Shown: positions 1-10,041, counted from the first letter of the stretch. The stretch: 64,000 nt of DNA from Lichenicola sp964236105 (GCA_964236105.1 CAXSBC010000003.1:382130-446129), one strand, 5' to 3'. Numbers and translations are program-made. The notes: generated by a model not told the origin, from the sequence alone.

Positions 1-585
1 CCGGGCGAGATCGTGGCGCTGGTCGCACCGAGCGGCACCGGCAAATCCACGCTGCTGCATCTGGCGGGTCTGCTGGAGCGGCCGCAGGCAGGCTCGGTGG
101 TGATCGGCGGCCGCGATGCCGGAACGCTGCCCGATGCGGAGCGCAGCGCGATCCGGCGCCATTCGATCGGCTTCGTCTACCAGTTCCACCATCTGCTGGC
201 CGAATTCACCGCGCGCGAGAACGTGGTGCTGCCGCAGATGATCGGCGGCCTCTCCGCCCGTGCGGCCCGCCTGCGGGCGGACGAGCTGCTGGGGCGGTTC
301 GGGCTCGCGCACCGGCTCGACCATCTGCCGGGCAAGCTGTCGGGCGGCGAGAAGCAGCGGGTGGCGATCGCGCGCGCGCTGGCGAACCGGCCGCGCGTGC
401 TGCTGGCCGACGAGCCGACCGGCAACCTCGACGTGGCCACCGCGGCGTCGGTGTTCGACGAGCTGTTGCGGGTGGTGCGCGAGCAGGGACTGGCGGCGAT
501 GATCGCCACGCACAATGTCGAGCTGGCCGGACGGATGGACCGCATCGTCACCCTGCGCGAGGGTGTGATCGTGCCGCTCGGCTGA
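1..585 (+). CDS. lolD: LolD, lipoprotein-export ABC transporter ATPase (5' partial)
   Basis: This is the ATP-binding subunit of LolCDE, which releases lipoproteins from the inner membrane toward LolA. The reading frame is open from base 1, so the start lies upstream of the window. Visible motifs in order are Walker A (APSGTGKST), the ABC signature LSGGEKQRVAIARAL, Walker B LLADEPTGNLD and the H-loop histidine in ATHN. The DEPTGNLD form of Walker B is typical of the LolD/MacB/FtsE branch. The first Walker A glycine is alanine here, a mild oddity. In related alphaproteobacteria lolC-lolD lies just before dnaE; here a topoisomerase IB gene sits between them. A MacB-type ATPase is the main alternative, but the dnaE context favours LolD. 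Confidence 0.85.
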   Translation, partial: PGEIVALVAPSGTGKSTLLHLAGLLERPQAGSVVIGGRDAGTLPDAERSAIRRHSIGFVYQFHHLLAEFTARENVVLPQMIGGLSARAARLRADELLGRFGLAHRLDHLPGKLSGGEKQRVAIARALANRPRVLLADEPTGNLDVATAASVFDELLRVVREQGLAAMIATHNVELAGRMDRIVTLREGVIVPLG

Positions 586-650
586 TCCGCCGAACCCGGC
601 ACCCGGTCCCCGGTTATGGTCCGGAACCGGTTGGCTGGGTGGGACAGGGC

Positions 651-1805
651 ATGGCGACGACGAAACCGGCGCCCAGGCGCGCCAAGCCGCCGGCGCCCGC
701 TCCGGTCGAGGCGGCGCTTGATCCGCGCGAGGCCGCACGGGCGGCGCATCTGCACTATGTCGACGGCAGCAGGCCCGGCTTCACCCGCAGCCACGGCCCG
801 GATGGCGCGGTCTATCTCGACCCGAACGGCAAGCTGGTGACCGACGAGGCGGTGCTGGCACGGCTGAAGAAGCTGGCGATCCCGCCGGCCTACACCGACG
901 TCTGGATCTGCAGCGATCCGAAAGGTCATCTGCAGGCGATCGGCCGCGACGCGCGGGGCCGCAAGCAGTACCGCTATCATGCCGACTGGCGGCTGATCCG
1001 CGACGAGGCGAAATACGGCAAGATGCTGGTGTTCGGCGAGAAGCTGCCGGCGCTGCGCGCGCAGGTGCAGAAGGATCTGGCGCTGTCCGGCCTGCCGCGG
1101 CGCAAGATCATCGCAACCGTGGTCACGCTGCTCGAGAAGACCATGATGCGGATCGGCAACGACGAGTATGCCAAGACCAACAAGAGTTTCGGCCTGACCA
1201 CGCTGCGCAACCGTCACGCCCAGGTGCAGGGCACCGGACTGGTGCTGGATTTTCGCGCCAAGCACGGCGTCCAGCAGCATATCGAGCTCAAGGACCGGCG
1301 CCTGGCCGGTATCATCGCCCGGCTGCAGGACCTGCGCGGCCAGGAGCTGTTCCAGTATGTCGACGATGACGGCGAGCAGCACGGCATCTCCTCGCACGAC
1401 GTGAACGAGTATCTGCACGAGGTCACCGGCGAGGACATCACCGCCAAGGACTTCCGCACCTGGGCGGCGACCAACCTGGCGGCACTGGCGCTGCAGGAGT
1501 TCGAGCAGTTCGACAGCGAGGCGAAGGCGAAGAAGAACGTGCTGCGGGCGATCGAGAAGGTCTCGAAGCTGCTTGGCAACACGCCGGCGATCTGCCGCAA
1601 ATGCTACATCCATCCGCGCATCTTCGACGGCTATCTCGACGGCTCGCTGGCCGAGGCGCTGAAGCTGCGCGCCGAGGCGGCACTCGATCCGGACAACCGC
1701 GAGAAGGCCAGCCTCAGCGCCGAGGAGGTGGCGGTGGTGGCATTCCTGAGCCGGACGCTGGAGCATGTCGCAGAGCAGGGCGGGGTCTCGACCGCCAAGG
1801 GCTGA
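651..1805 (+). CDS. DNA topoisomerase IB (poxvirus/bacterial type)
   Basis: About 384 residues, the usual size for small bacterial type IB topoisomerases, which relax supercoils by nicking one strand through a 3'-phosphotyrosine. The conserved N-terminal stretch GRDARGRKQYRYH contains active-site Arg/Lys residues, and the motif CRKCYIHP near residue 319 carries the predicted catalytic tyrosine. The N-terminus is basic and rich in Pro/Lys. I chose ATG 651 over an in-frame GTG at 639 because GGGA lies 6-7 bases before it. The gene stands alone between lolD and dnaE on the same strand. Confidence 0.9.
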   Translation: MATTKPAPRRAKPPAPAPVEAALDPREAARAAHLHYVDGSRPGFTRSHGPDGAVYLDPNGKLVTDEAVLARLKKLAIPPAYTDVWICSDPKGHLQAIGRDARGRKQYRYHADWRLIRDEAKYGKMLVFGEKLPALRAQVQKDLALSGLPRRKIIATVVTLLEKTMMRIGNDEYAKTNKSFGLTTLRNRHAQVQGTGLVLDFRAKHGVQQHIELKDRRLAGIIARLQDLRGQELFQYVDDDGEQHGISSHDVNEYLHEVTGEDITAKDFRTWAATNLAALALQEFEQFDSEAKAKKNVLRAIEKVSKLLGNTPAICRKCYIHPRIFDGYLDGSLAEALKLRAEAALDPDNREKASLSAEEVAVVAFLSRTLEHVAEQGGVSTAKG

Positions 1806-1926
1806 GCGCCGCGCAGGGGGCCGCGGCGGGCAGCCTCCGCCGCGGCGTGGCGCGCTCCGTGCCGCACGAGGGGGCGGTGCGACGATCCGGCCTGTGACAG
1901 GCGGGGCGGGGTGATATCATGGCGGC

Positions 1927-4900
1927 ATGCCGATCCCCGACTTCGTTCACCTCCGAGTCCATTCCGCCTACTCCCTGAGCCAGGGGGCGATCCGGGTGGC
2001 CGAGATCGCCTCGCTCGCCCAGGCGGCCGGCATGCCGGCGGTGGCGATCGCCGATACCGGCAACCTGTTCGGGGCGCTGGAATTCTCGCAATACTGTGCT
2101 GCCAGGGGCGTGCAGCCGATCATCGGCTGCCAGGTGGCGCTCGGCGGCGAGACCGGCCGTGGCCAGGCGGAGCCGCTGGTCCTGCTGGCGCAGACGCAGC
2201 AAGGCCTCGCCAACCTGCAGAACCTGTCCTCGATCGGCTTCCTGGACAGCGATCCGGCGGATCCGTGCGTGACGATCGAGACGCTGTGCGCGCATGCGGA
2301 CGGGCTGATCCTGCTGACCGGCGGCACCCGCGGGCCGCTGGCGCGGATGCTGGCGGATGGGCAGCAGGACGAGGCGCGGCGGCTGCTGCAGACGCTGGCG
2401 CACGCCTTTCCGGGCCGCGTCGCGGTCGAGATCCAGCGGCACGGCCTGCCGGTGGAGAAGGCGATTGAGCCTGGCATGATCGCGCTCGCCGACGAGCTCG
2501 GCCTGCCGCTGGTGGCGACCAACGAGTGCTTCTTCCCCAATCCCGCCATGCACGAGGCGCACGACGCCCTGCTCTGCATCGCGCAAGGCCGCACGATGGC
2601 CGAGCGCGAGCGCTGGCGGGTGTCGCCGGAGCAGTGGTTCAAGCCGCCGGCGATGATGCGCGCCCTGTTCGCCGACCTGCCGGAGGCGTGCGACAACACG
2701 CTGGCGATCGCGCGTCGCTGCGCGATCATGGCCGAGACGCGAAAGCCCCTGCTGCCGATCTGCCCCAAGGTGCGCGAGGGCAGCAGCGAGGACCAGACGC
2801 TGCGCGCGATGGCCGAGGAAGGGCTGGAGCTGCGTCTGCAGACGATGGCGGCCGATGCCGGAACGGCCGCGCAGTATCGCGAGCGTCTGGCCTTCGAGCT
2901 CGACGTGATCGCGAAGATGGGCTTTCCGGGCTACTTCATGATCGTCGCCGACTTCATCCAGTGGGCCAAGGCGCAGGACATCCCGGTGGGTCCGGGCCGC
3001 GGCTCGGGCGCCGGCTCGCTGGCGGCGTGGGCGCTGACCATCACCGACATCGATCCGATCCCGTTCAACCTGCTGTTCGAGCGGTTCCTGAACCCGGACC
3101 GCGTGTCGATGCCCGACTTCGACATCGATTTCTGCCAGGACCGGCGCGACGAGGTGATCGCCTATGTGCGTCGCGAGTATGGCGCCGACCGGGTGGCGCA
3201 GATCATCACCTTCGGTAAGCTGCAGGCGCGTGCGGCGGTACGCGACGTCGGCCGGGTGCTCGGCCTGCCGTTCTTCGTGGTCAACAAGGTCTGCGAGCTG
3301 ATCCCGAACAATCCGGCCAAGCCGGTGACGCTGCGCCAGGCGATCGACGGCGAGAAGCGCCTGCAGGACATGCGTTCCGGCGACGAGGCCGTGCGGCGCC
3401 TGATGGAGATCGCGCTGCAGCTGGAGGGGCTGTATCGCCATGCCAGCACCCATGCGGCCGGCGTGGTGATCGGCGACCGCAGGCTTGCCGAGCTGGTGCC
3501 GCTCTACCGCGACCCCAAGAGCGACATGCTGGTCACCCAGTACAACATGAAGTTCGTCGAGCAGGCCGGACTGGTGAAGTTCGACTTTCTCGGCCTGACG
3601 ACGCTGACGATCCTGCAGCGCGGCGTGCAGATGCTGGCGAAGCTGGGCGTCGTGGTCGATCTGGCGACGCTGAGGCTGGACGATGCCGCCACCTACGAGA
3701 TGCTGGCGCGCGGCGACACCGCCGGCGTGTTCCAGTTCGAAGGTGCTGGCATGCGCGACGTGCTGCGGCAGATGCGCCCGACGCGGCTGGAGGACCTGAT
3801 CGCGGCGGTGGCGCTGTATCGCCCCGGCCCGATGGCCAACATCCCCGACTACTGCCGGCGCAAGCACGGCGAGACGTGGGACGCGCCGCACGAGGAGCTG
3901 CGCGAGATCCTGAGCGAGACCTACGGCATCATGGTCTATCAGGAGCAGGTCATGCAGATCGCCCAGAAGATGGCGGGCTACAGCCTGGGGGCTGCCGACC
4001 TGCTGCGCCGTGCGATGGGCAAGAAGATCCGCGCCGAGATGGACACGCAGCGCGAGATCTTCACCGAAGGCGCGGTCGGGCGCGGCATCGACCGCGACAA
4101 GGCGGTCGAGGTGTTCGAGCTGATGGCGAAGTTCGCCGATTACGGCTTCAACAAGTCGCACGCTGCCGCCTACGCGCTGGTGTCGTATCAGACGGCGTGG
4201 ATGAAGGCGAACCATCCGGTGGCGTTCCTGGCCGCCTGCCTGTCGCTGGCGCGCGAGAAGACCGACAAGCTGGCGGCGCTGCGCCAGGAGGCGGGGCGTC
4301 TCGGCGTGACGGTGCTGCCGCCCGACATCAACCGGTCGGGTGCGGACTTCTCGGTCGAGGTGGCGGAAGATGGCGGGCAGTCGATCCGCTATGCGCTGGC
4401 GGCGGTGAAGAAGGTGGGGTTCGCGGCGATGCAGGCGGTCGAGGTGGCGCGCGGCGCCGCGCCGTTCGTCGATCTCGCCGACTTCGCCCAGCGCGTCGAC
4501 CCGAAGCAGCTCAACAAGATGCAGCTCGAGAACCTGGCCAAGGCCGGAGCCTTCGACACGCTGGACGGCAACCGCGCGCGCGTGTTCGGCGCTGCCGAGA
4601 CGATGCTGCGGCGTGCCCAGGCGCAGGCGGAGGAGGCGGCGAGCGGCCAGATCGGCCTGTTCGGCGGCGCGCGCGCCAAGGAGACGCTGCGGCTGCCCGC
4701 CGTCGCCGACTGGCCCGGCATCGAGCGGCTCGGGCTGGAGGCCGATGCGATCGGCTTCCATCTGACCGGCCACCCGCTCGACGCCTATGCGCCGTTGCTG
4801 CGTCGGCTGGGTGCGGTGAAGGCCAGCGCGCTGGAGACGGCCGGGCAGGCCGGGATCGGGCGGGTGAAGATCGCCGGCTGCATCATCGACCGCAAGGAGC

Positions 4901-5340
4901 GCCCGACCCGCAGCGGCTCCAAGATGGCCTGGGTACGGCTGTCGGACGCGTCCGGCGCCTGCGAGGTGACGTTCTTCTCCGAGGTGCTGTCGCGCACCCG
5001 GGACGTGCTGGTGGCGGGTCAGGCGGTGCTGGTGACGGCGGACCTGCGCATGGAAGGCGAGATGCTGCGGGTGACGGCGCAGGACGCGGTGTCGCTCGAC
5101 AAGGCGGCCGCCGAGGACCGGGGCGAGATGCGCATCTGGATCGATCGGCCGGCGGCGATCGAGGCGATTCGCGGCCTGCTGAGCCGGGAGCGGGGCGGCC
5201 GTGGGAGGGTGGTGCTGCTGCCGTGCCTGGACGAGACCCAGGATGTCGAGGTGGCGCTGCCGGAGGCCTACATGGTCACGCCGAGGCTGGCCCAGCAGCT
5301 CAAGCTGGTGGCAGGCGTGGCGCGGGTCGAGGAACGGTAG
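1927..5340 (+). CDS. dnaE: DNA polymerase III alpha subunit (replicative)
   Basis: Catalytic subunit of the replicative polymerase holoenzyme, 1137 residues, normal for DnaE1. It begins with a PHP domain (VHSAYSLSQGAI, then AIADTGNLFGALEF). The polymerase palm follows with the acidic pair in VSMPDFDIDFCQDRRDEV, then the fingers region GKKIRAEMDTQ and the FADYGFNKSHAAAYALVSYQ block. A C-terminal OB-fold begins near GRVKIAGCIIDRKERPT. The length and the lack of a neighbouring imuA/imuB argue for the replicative DnaE1, not the error-prone DnaE2. The last 40 bases overlap convergently with the acyltransferase on the other strand. Confidence 0.96.
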   Translation: MPIPDFVHLRVHSAYSLSQGAIRVAEIASLAQAAGMPAVAIADTGNLFGALEFSQYCAARGVQPIIGCQVALGGETGRGQAEPLVLLAQTQQGLANLQNLSSIGFLDSDPADPCVTIETLCAHADGLILLTGGTRGPLARMLADGQQDEARRLLQTLAHAFPGRVAVEIQRHGLPVEKAIEPGMIALADELGLPLVATNECFFPNPAMHEAHDALLCIAQGRTMAERERWRVSPEQWFKPPAMMRALFADLPEACDNTLAIARRCAIMAETRKPLLPICPKVREGSSEDQTLRAMAEEGLELRLQTMAADAGTAAQYRERLAFELDVIAKMGFPGYFMIVADFIQWAKAQDIPVGPGRGSGAGSLAAWALTITDIDPIPFNLLFERFLNPDRVSMPDFDIDFCQDRRDEVIAYVRREYGADRVAQIITFGKLQARAAVRDVGRVLGLPFFVVNKVCELIPNNPAKPVTLRQAIDGEKRLQDMRSGDEAVRRLMEIALQLEGLYRHASTHAAGVVIGDRRLAELVPLYRDPKSDMLVTQYNMKFVEQAGLVKFDFLGLTTLTILQRGVQMLAKLGVVVDLATLRLDDAATYEMLARGDTAGVFQFEGAGMRDVLRQMRPTRLEDLIAAVALYRPGPMANIPDYCRRKHGETWDAPHEELREILSETYGIMVYQEQVMQIAQKMAGYSLGAADLLRRAMGKKIRAEMDTQREIFTEGAVGRGIDRDKAVEVFELMAKFADYGFNKSHAAAYALVSYQTAWMKANHPVAFLAACLSLAREKTDKLAALRQEAGRLGVTVLPPDINRSGADFSVEVAEDGGQSIRYALAAVKKVGFAAMQAVEVARGAAPFVDLADFAQRVDPKQLNKMQLENLAKAGAFDTLDGNRARVFGAAETMLRRAQAQAEEAASGQIGLFGGARAKETLRLPAVADWPGIERLGLEADAIGFHLTGHPLDAYAPLLRRLGAVKASALETAGQAGIGRVKIAGCIIDRKERPTRSGSKMAWVRLSDASGACEVTFFSEVLSRTRDVLVAGQAVLVTADLRMEGEMLRVTAQDAVSLDKAAAEDRGEMRIWIDRPAAIEAIRGLLSRERGGRGRVVLLPCLDETQDVEVALPEAYMVTPRLAQQLKLVAGVARVEER

Positions 5341-6485
5341 CGGCTGCGGCCAGTTCGTCCGGCCGGGCCGTGCGGCCGGCATCACGGCTCAGCCGGCGGA
5401 TGGCCCGGTTGGCCGGTTCCGCGACCAGGCGGGCGACCAGCGCGGCCAGGGTCGCGGACAGCAGCAGGTAGAGCAGCAGCCAGACCGGCTTGACGCCGGG
5501 CGTCGCCTGGGCCGGCGGCAGGGCGATGCGCAGCGCGGCCAGGGCCACGAGGTGGAACAGATAGAGCTCGTAGCTGTGCCGGCCGAGCCAGCGCAGGCCG
5601 CGCGAACCGGGAGGCCGGTGCGACGTCGGCGGCGCCTTTTCGGCGCCGAGCAGCAGGACCGCTGCGCCGAGCGAGATCAGGCTGGCGCCCCACACGTTGG
5701 TGTCGGCGATCGGACGCCACAGATAGAGCGACGCCATCAGCAGGGCTGCGATCCGCTGCAGCCATGGGCCGGGGCGGCTGACCAGACCACGCGCCGAGAG
5801 CAGGGCGGCGAGGCAGCCGAGGGCGATGGCATCGAAGCATGCGGGATAGGCATAAAGGAAATACGCCTCGTCGCTCTGGTGGGCGGCGCGGTAGAGCGGG
5901 CCGGCGACGACCACCAGAACCCAGAAGGCGGCGAGCAACGTGGTTCGCGGTAGCGCCCGGCAGAGCATCGGAAAGGCGAGGTAGAACACCTCCTCCACCG
6001 ACAGCGACCAGAGCACGCCGAGGCAGTAGTTGAACCAGCCGGCCTGCGCCATCAGCAGGTTCATCGAGAAGGTCAGCGCGGCGAGGTCGGCACGGGCGAA
6101 GGAGACCGGCGGGCCGGATTCGGGCTGGTTGCCGAAGATCGGGATGCCGGACAGGCCCAGCCCGTTCACGACCGCCCAGCAGCAGAAGCAGGCAGGGCAG
6201 GATGCGGGCGACGCGGCGCAGGTAGAAGCCGGCTGGCGAGATCCGGGCGAACGAGCCCCACCGCCGGAGCGCATTCGAGGTGATCAGGAACCCGGAGATG
6301 GTGAAGAACATGGTCACGGCGTAGTTGCCGTTGCGGCAGATGGCGTGAGTCAGTGTCGGGCTCAGCATGTCGCCCAGGGGCGACCGGGCCAGCGCATAGG
6401 CGATGTCGAAGTGGTGCAGCAGCACCAGCAGGATCGCCACGCCGCGCAGGACGTCGATGCGCGCGTTCCTGATCCCGACACTCAT
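5300..6485 (-). pseudogene. Acyltransferase family 3 (OafA/NodX-like), frameshifted
   Basis: Membrane O-acyltransferases of this family acetylate cell-surface sugars. From the start at 6485 the N-terminus reads MSVGIRNARIDVLRGVAILL and includes the family's N-terminal signature and the HHFDIAYAL histidines. After RRVARILPCLLLLLG the frame breaks near 6172-6176. The rest (VVNGLGLSGIPIFG, then the LGVLWSLSVEEVFYLAFPML motif, then several hydrophobic helices ending at HSYELYLFHLVALAAL) continues in a neighbouring frame to 5300. Removing one G from a short G/C run on the coding strand would restore a protein of roughly 394 residues. It may be a true pseudogene or a sequencing error. Its 3' end overlaps the end of dnaE. 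Confidence 0.8.
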
Positions 6486-6622
6486 GCAACGATCCCGCTT
6501 TGGGTTGCGGATGGCAGGGAGCGGCCGGGTTGTCCAGGCTTCGCTCGGTATCGGCGGTCGGTCATGCCCGTCCCGGGCCGGCGGCCGCATCCGCGCTCGG
6601 CGACGGGCGCGGGAGGCAGGCC

Positions 6623-7158
6623 TCAGCCGCGCAGGAAGGCCATGCCGCCCGTCAGCGGCGAGACCGGCAGCGGGGATGCGACAACCCGGATCTGCAGATG
6701 CACCGAGGTCTGCAAGCCGAAGATGAAGTCCGCGGCGAGTTCGCTTTCCGCGGCCCGCAACCGTCCTCTTCATCCTCGGTGAGCGGGCGCTCGACCTCGG
6801 CCAGCAGCAGGATACTGCGCTGCCGGGCGTCGAACTGGAACGAGCAGGCCCGCAGCGGCTCGGGCGTCTGGCCCGTCAGGGCACGGGTCGCCGAGGCCTG
6901 GATCCAGCTGGTGGCGTTCCTCGACCCGTCCCCGCCCGCAGTCTCCGCACCGACCGGACGGGCCGGGATGATATGCGCACCAAGCCGGCCGTAATGGATC
7001 AGACCGCGCGTCGTTGGTGTCAGGGTGCCGGTCTCCGCATCCAGATAGAGGCCGACGATCTCGTCCTTGGTGTCGAAATGCTCGGCAAATCCCACCTCAC
7101 CGCGCTGTGCCGTGCGCATCGTCCTGCTGCTCCTGGGTCGCGTTGCCGACTGCGCCAT
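6623..7158 (-). pseudogene. Hypothetical protein, apparent frameshift
   Basis: I do not recognise this family. From 7158 (or an internal ATG at 7119 with AGGAG upstream) the frame gives a plausible protein containing HFDTKDEIVGLYLDAETGTL and SILLLAEVERPLTEDEED. Just after this the frame becomes Arg/Pro/Ser-rich noise, while a neighbouring frame continues with normal composition (ELAADFIFGLQTSVHLQIRV ... PLTGGMAFLRG) to a TGA at 6623. The switch lies near 6757-6766. Together the two parts would give about 178 residues. An upstream start at 7227 in the same frame is also possible. No signal peptide or catalytic motif is visible. It lies between the acyltransferase and rpsB, divergent from rpsB. 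Confidence 0.4.
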
Positions 7159-7394
7159 CCTGTTCTTCTTTGGTGAAGATAAGGTTGACCGGCCTCTCGA
7201 TGATCCCGGTCGCTGCGGCCGAACCATGCCCCCGGGGCCGGGAAGCGCTCGGCCGCTTGCTTTCCGGCCGAGCCCGGAGCATATGCGCGACGTCGGCGTC
7301 TGCCGATAATTCGCACGCGGAGCTGATCTCTGGTGTCCGGCAACGGACGGAGCGTCCGCGGAGGTTCAACCAGTAGACCGAAAGGAGCACGCCG

Positions 7395-8198
7395 ATGGCG
7401 ATGCCCGATTTCACCTTGCGCCAGCTGCTCGAAGCCGGCGTGCATTTCGGCCACCATACCCGCCGCTGGAACCCGCGCATGGAGCCGTTCCTGTTCGGCG
7501 TGCGCAACCAGGTCCACATCATCGACCTGCAGCAGACCGTGCCGATGCTGGATCGTGCGCTCAAGGCGGTGCGCGACACGGTGGCAGGCGGCGGACGCGT
7601 GCTGTTCGTCGGCACCAAGCGTGCGGCCGCCGAGCATGTGGCGGAGGCGGCGGCCCGCTGCGGCCAGTACTACGTCAACCATCGCTGGCTCGGCGGCATG
7701 CTGACCAACTGGAAGACCATCACCGGCTCGATCAAGCGCCTGCGCCAGATCGAGGAGATGCTGTCCGGCGACACCCAGGGCCTGACCAAGAAGGAGATCC
7801 TGGAGATCACCCGCGACCAGGAGAAGCTGGAGCGGTCGCTCGGCGGCATCAAGGAGATGGGCGGCCTGCCGGACATCCTGTTCATCATCGACACCAACAA
7901 GGAGAAGCTGGCCGTCGAGGAGGCCACCAAGCTCGGCATCCCGGTGATCGCGGTGCTCGACAGCAACTCCGATCCGGTCGGCGTGACCTATCCGATCCCG
8001 GGCAACGACGACGCCATCCGTGCCATCACGCTCTATTGCGACCTGATCTCGTCGGCGGTGCTGGACGGCATCTCGGCCGAACTCGGCGCGTCGGGTCAGG
8101 ATTACGGCGCGGCGGAGGAGTTGCCGGTGGAGCTGGTCGCGGAGCTGTCGGCGTCCGAGCCGGCCCCGGAAGCGGCCCCGGAAGCGGTCGCGGAGTAG
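7395..8198 (+). CDS. rpsB: 30S ribosomal protein S2
   Basis: Small-subunit ribosomal protein needed for assembly and for docking S1. 267 residues beginning MAMPDFTLRQLLEAGVHFGH, the standard S2 start. The conserved HHTRRWNPRM and LGGMLTNWKTI blocks are present, and an Ala/Glu-rich tail (about 35 residues) is typical of alphaproteobacteria. AAAGGAG lies 8 bases before the ATG. It is followed by tsf, the near-universal rpsB-tsf pair; the 120-base spacer between them is GC-rich with several possible hairpins but no clear terminator with a T-run. Confidence 0.98.
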   Translation: MAMPDFTLRQLLEAGVHFGHHTRRWNPRMEPFLFGVRNQVHIIDLQQTVPMLDRALKAVRDTVAGGGRVLFVGTKRAAAEHVAEAAARCGQYYVNHRWLGGMLTNWKTITGSIKRLRQIEEMLSGDTQGLTKKEILEITRDQEKLERSLGGIKEMGGLPDILFIIDTNKEKLAVEEATKLGIPVIAVLDSNSDPVGVTYPIPGNDDAIRAITLYCDLISSAVLDGISAELGASGQDYGAAEELPVELVAELSASEPAPEAAPEAVAE

Positions 8199-8318
8199 CG
8201 AGCACGTCGCCGCGCGGGGAGGCGATCCCCGGGCGGCGGCGTCCCGACGAGCTGGACGAACAGGGGTGCGCCCCGCCTCCGGGCGGACGGCGCCGCACCG
8301 ACTGAGGGAGTGAGCAAG

Positions 8319-9248
8319 ATGGCAGAGATCACGGCAGCCCTGGTGAAGGACCTTCGCGAGAAGACCGGTGCCGGCATGATGGACTGCAAGAAGGCGCTGG
8401 GCGAGACCGGCGGCGACGTCGAGCAGGCGATCGACTGGCTGCGCAAGAAAGGCCTGGCGGCGGCGGCGAAGAAGTCCGGCCGGGTCGCGGCCGAAGGGCT
8501 GGTCGGCGTGGCCTCCGGCCCGCAGGTGGCGGCGATGGTGGAGGTGAATGCCGAGACCGACTTCGTGGCGCGCAACGAGAGCTTCCAGGCGTTCGTCGAG
8601 AGCGTGGCCCAGGTGGCGCTGAGCGTCGGCGAGGATGTCGAGGCGATCAAGGCGGCGATCCTGCCGGGCTCGGGCAAGTCGGTGGCGGACGAGCTGACGC
8701 AGCTGATTGCCACCATCGGCGAGAACATGACGCTGCGTCGCGCCCGCGTGCTGCGCGTGCCGTCCGGCGTGGTGGCGACCTACGTGCATTCGGCGCTGCG
8801 TCCGGGCATCGGCAAGATCGCGGTGCTGGCGGCGATCGAGGCGCCGTCGGAGAGCGAGGCGCTGGAGCTGCTGGGGCGTCAGGTCGGCATGCATGTCGCG
8901 GCGACCCGTCCGGCGGCGCTGGATGTCGATGCCGTCGATCCGGCCGCACTCGAGCGCGAGCGCGCGGTGCTGGTCGAGCAGGCGCGGGCGTCGGGCAAGC
9001 CTGAGGCGATCATCGAGAAGATGGTCGATGGCCGCGTGCGCAAGTACTACGAGGAAGTGGTGCTGCTGGAGCAGGTCTGGGTGCATGACGGCGAGAGCCG
9101 CGTGAAGGCGGTGGTGGGCAAGGCCGGCGGCAAGCTGGTCGGCTTCGACCGGTTCCAGCTCGGCGAGGGCATCGAGAAGGAGGCCAGCGACTTTGCGGCC
9201 GAGGTCGCGGCGGTGTCGGGTGTCGGACAGAAGCCCGCGGCCGAGTGA
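8319..9248 (+). CDS. tsf: Elongation factor Ts
   Basis: Guanine-nucleotide exchange factor that recycles EF-Tu. 309 residues from ATG 8319, beginning MAEITAALVKDLREKTGAGM. The N-terminal UBA-like domain contains MMDCKKALGETGGD, followed by the conserved TDFVARNESF signature near residue 80. An in-frame GTG at 8310 would add three residues, but GAGGGAG sits 8 bases before the ATG and decides for 8319. It is downstream of rpsB in the same orientation and probably co-transcribed with it. Confidence 0.97.
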   Translation: MAEITAALVKDLREKTGAGMMDCKKALGETGGDVEQAIDWLRKKGLAAAAKKSGRVAAEGLVGVASGPQVAAMVEVNAETDFVARNESFQAFVESVAQVALSVGEDVEAIKAAILPGSGKSVADELTQLIATIGENMTLRRARVLRVPSGVVATYVHSALRPGIGKIAVLAAIEAPSESEALELLGRQVGMHVAATRPAALDVDAVDPAALERERAVLVEQARASGKPEAIIEKMVDGRVRKYYEEVVLLEQVWVHDGESRVKAVVGKAGGKLVGFDRFQLGEGIEKEASDFAAEVAAVSGVGQKPAAE

Positions 9249-9263
9249 CGATCGGGGCCTCCG

Positions 9264-10013
9264 ATGGAATGGGAGGCTCCTGCGATCGTTCTGGCCGCGT
9301 CGCCCTTCGGTGAGGGCGGCGCGGTCGCGCATGTGCTCACCGAGGAGCACGGCGCCTATCGTGGCCTGGTGCGGGGCGGCAGCGCGCGGGCGAACGTCGC
9401 CACCTGGCAGACCGGCAACCTGGTCAGCGCGCGCTGGTTCGCGCGGCTGGCCGAGCAGCTCGGCACGCTGTCGGCCGAGCTCGTGCATCCGTCCTCGGCG
9501 CGGCTGCTGCAGTTCGCGCTGCCGCTGGCACTGCTGAGCTCGGCCTGCGCGGTGGCGGACGGCGCGCTCGCCGAGCGCGAGCCGTGCCGGCAGGTGTTTG
9601 GCGGCCTGACCCGGCTGCTGACGCTGCTGAGTCTCGATCCGGGCGAAGGCGCGCGGGCCGGGCCGGCGGCGCTGATCCGGTGGGAGATGCTGCTGCTGAC
9701 CGATCTGGGCTTCGGCCTCGATCTGTCGGCCTGCGCCGTGAGCGGTGAGATCGGGACGCTGGCCTTCGTGTCGCCCCGCACCGGCAAGGCGGTCTCCGAC
9801 GAGGCGGCAGGCGTCTGGCGGGACAGGCTGCTGCCGCTGCCGCGCTTCCTGCTGGACGAGACCGATCCGGGTGACGCGACGGCGTGGCGCGACGGGCTCC
9901 GGCTGACCGGGCATTTTCTGGCACGCGATGCCTTCGGTCAGCGTCACCGGCCGTTGCCGCAGGCGCGCGGACGGCTCTACGACATGATGGCGTTGCAGGC
10001 GGACGCGACATAG
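9264..10013 (+). CDS. recO: DNA repair protein RecO
   Basis: RecO helps load RecA onto SSB-coated single-stranded DNA in the RecFOR pathway. 249 residues beginning MEWEAPAIVLAASPFGEGGA, which fits the N-terminal OB-fold of RecO, followed by LTEEHGAYRGLVRGG and a mostly helical C-terminal part. No zinc-binding cysteine cluster is visible. It lies 15 bases after tsf on the same strand and may be read from that operon. Confidence 0.92.
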   Translation: MEWEAPAIVLAASPFGEGGAVAHVLTEEHGAYRGLVRGGSARANVATWQTGNLVSARWFARLAEQLGTLSAELVHPSSARLLQFALPLALLSSACAVADGALAEREPCRQVFGGLTRLLTLLSLDPGEGARAGPAALIRWEMLLLTDLGFGLDLSACAVSGEIGTLAFVSPRTGKAVSDEAAGVWRDRLLPLPRFLLDETDPGDATAWRDGLRLTGHFLARDAFGQRHRPLPQARGRLYDMMALQADAT

Positions 10014-10041
10014 GGCGGCCGGCGTCGTCGGGCTGGTGGCG

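Noticed and set aside
1714..5385. A very long open frame on the minus strand opposite dnaE (about 1223 codons)
   Set aside because: High-GC DNA leaves long open frames opposite strong genes. Its composition is Arg/His/Gln-rich with no domain, and it runs antisense along the whole of dnaE.
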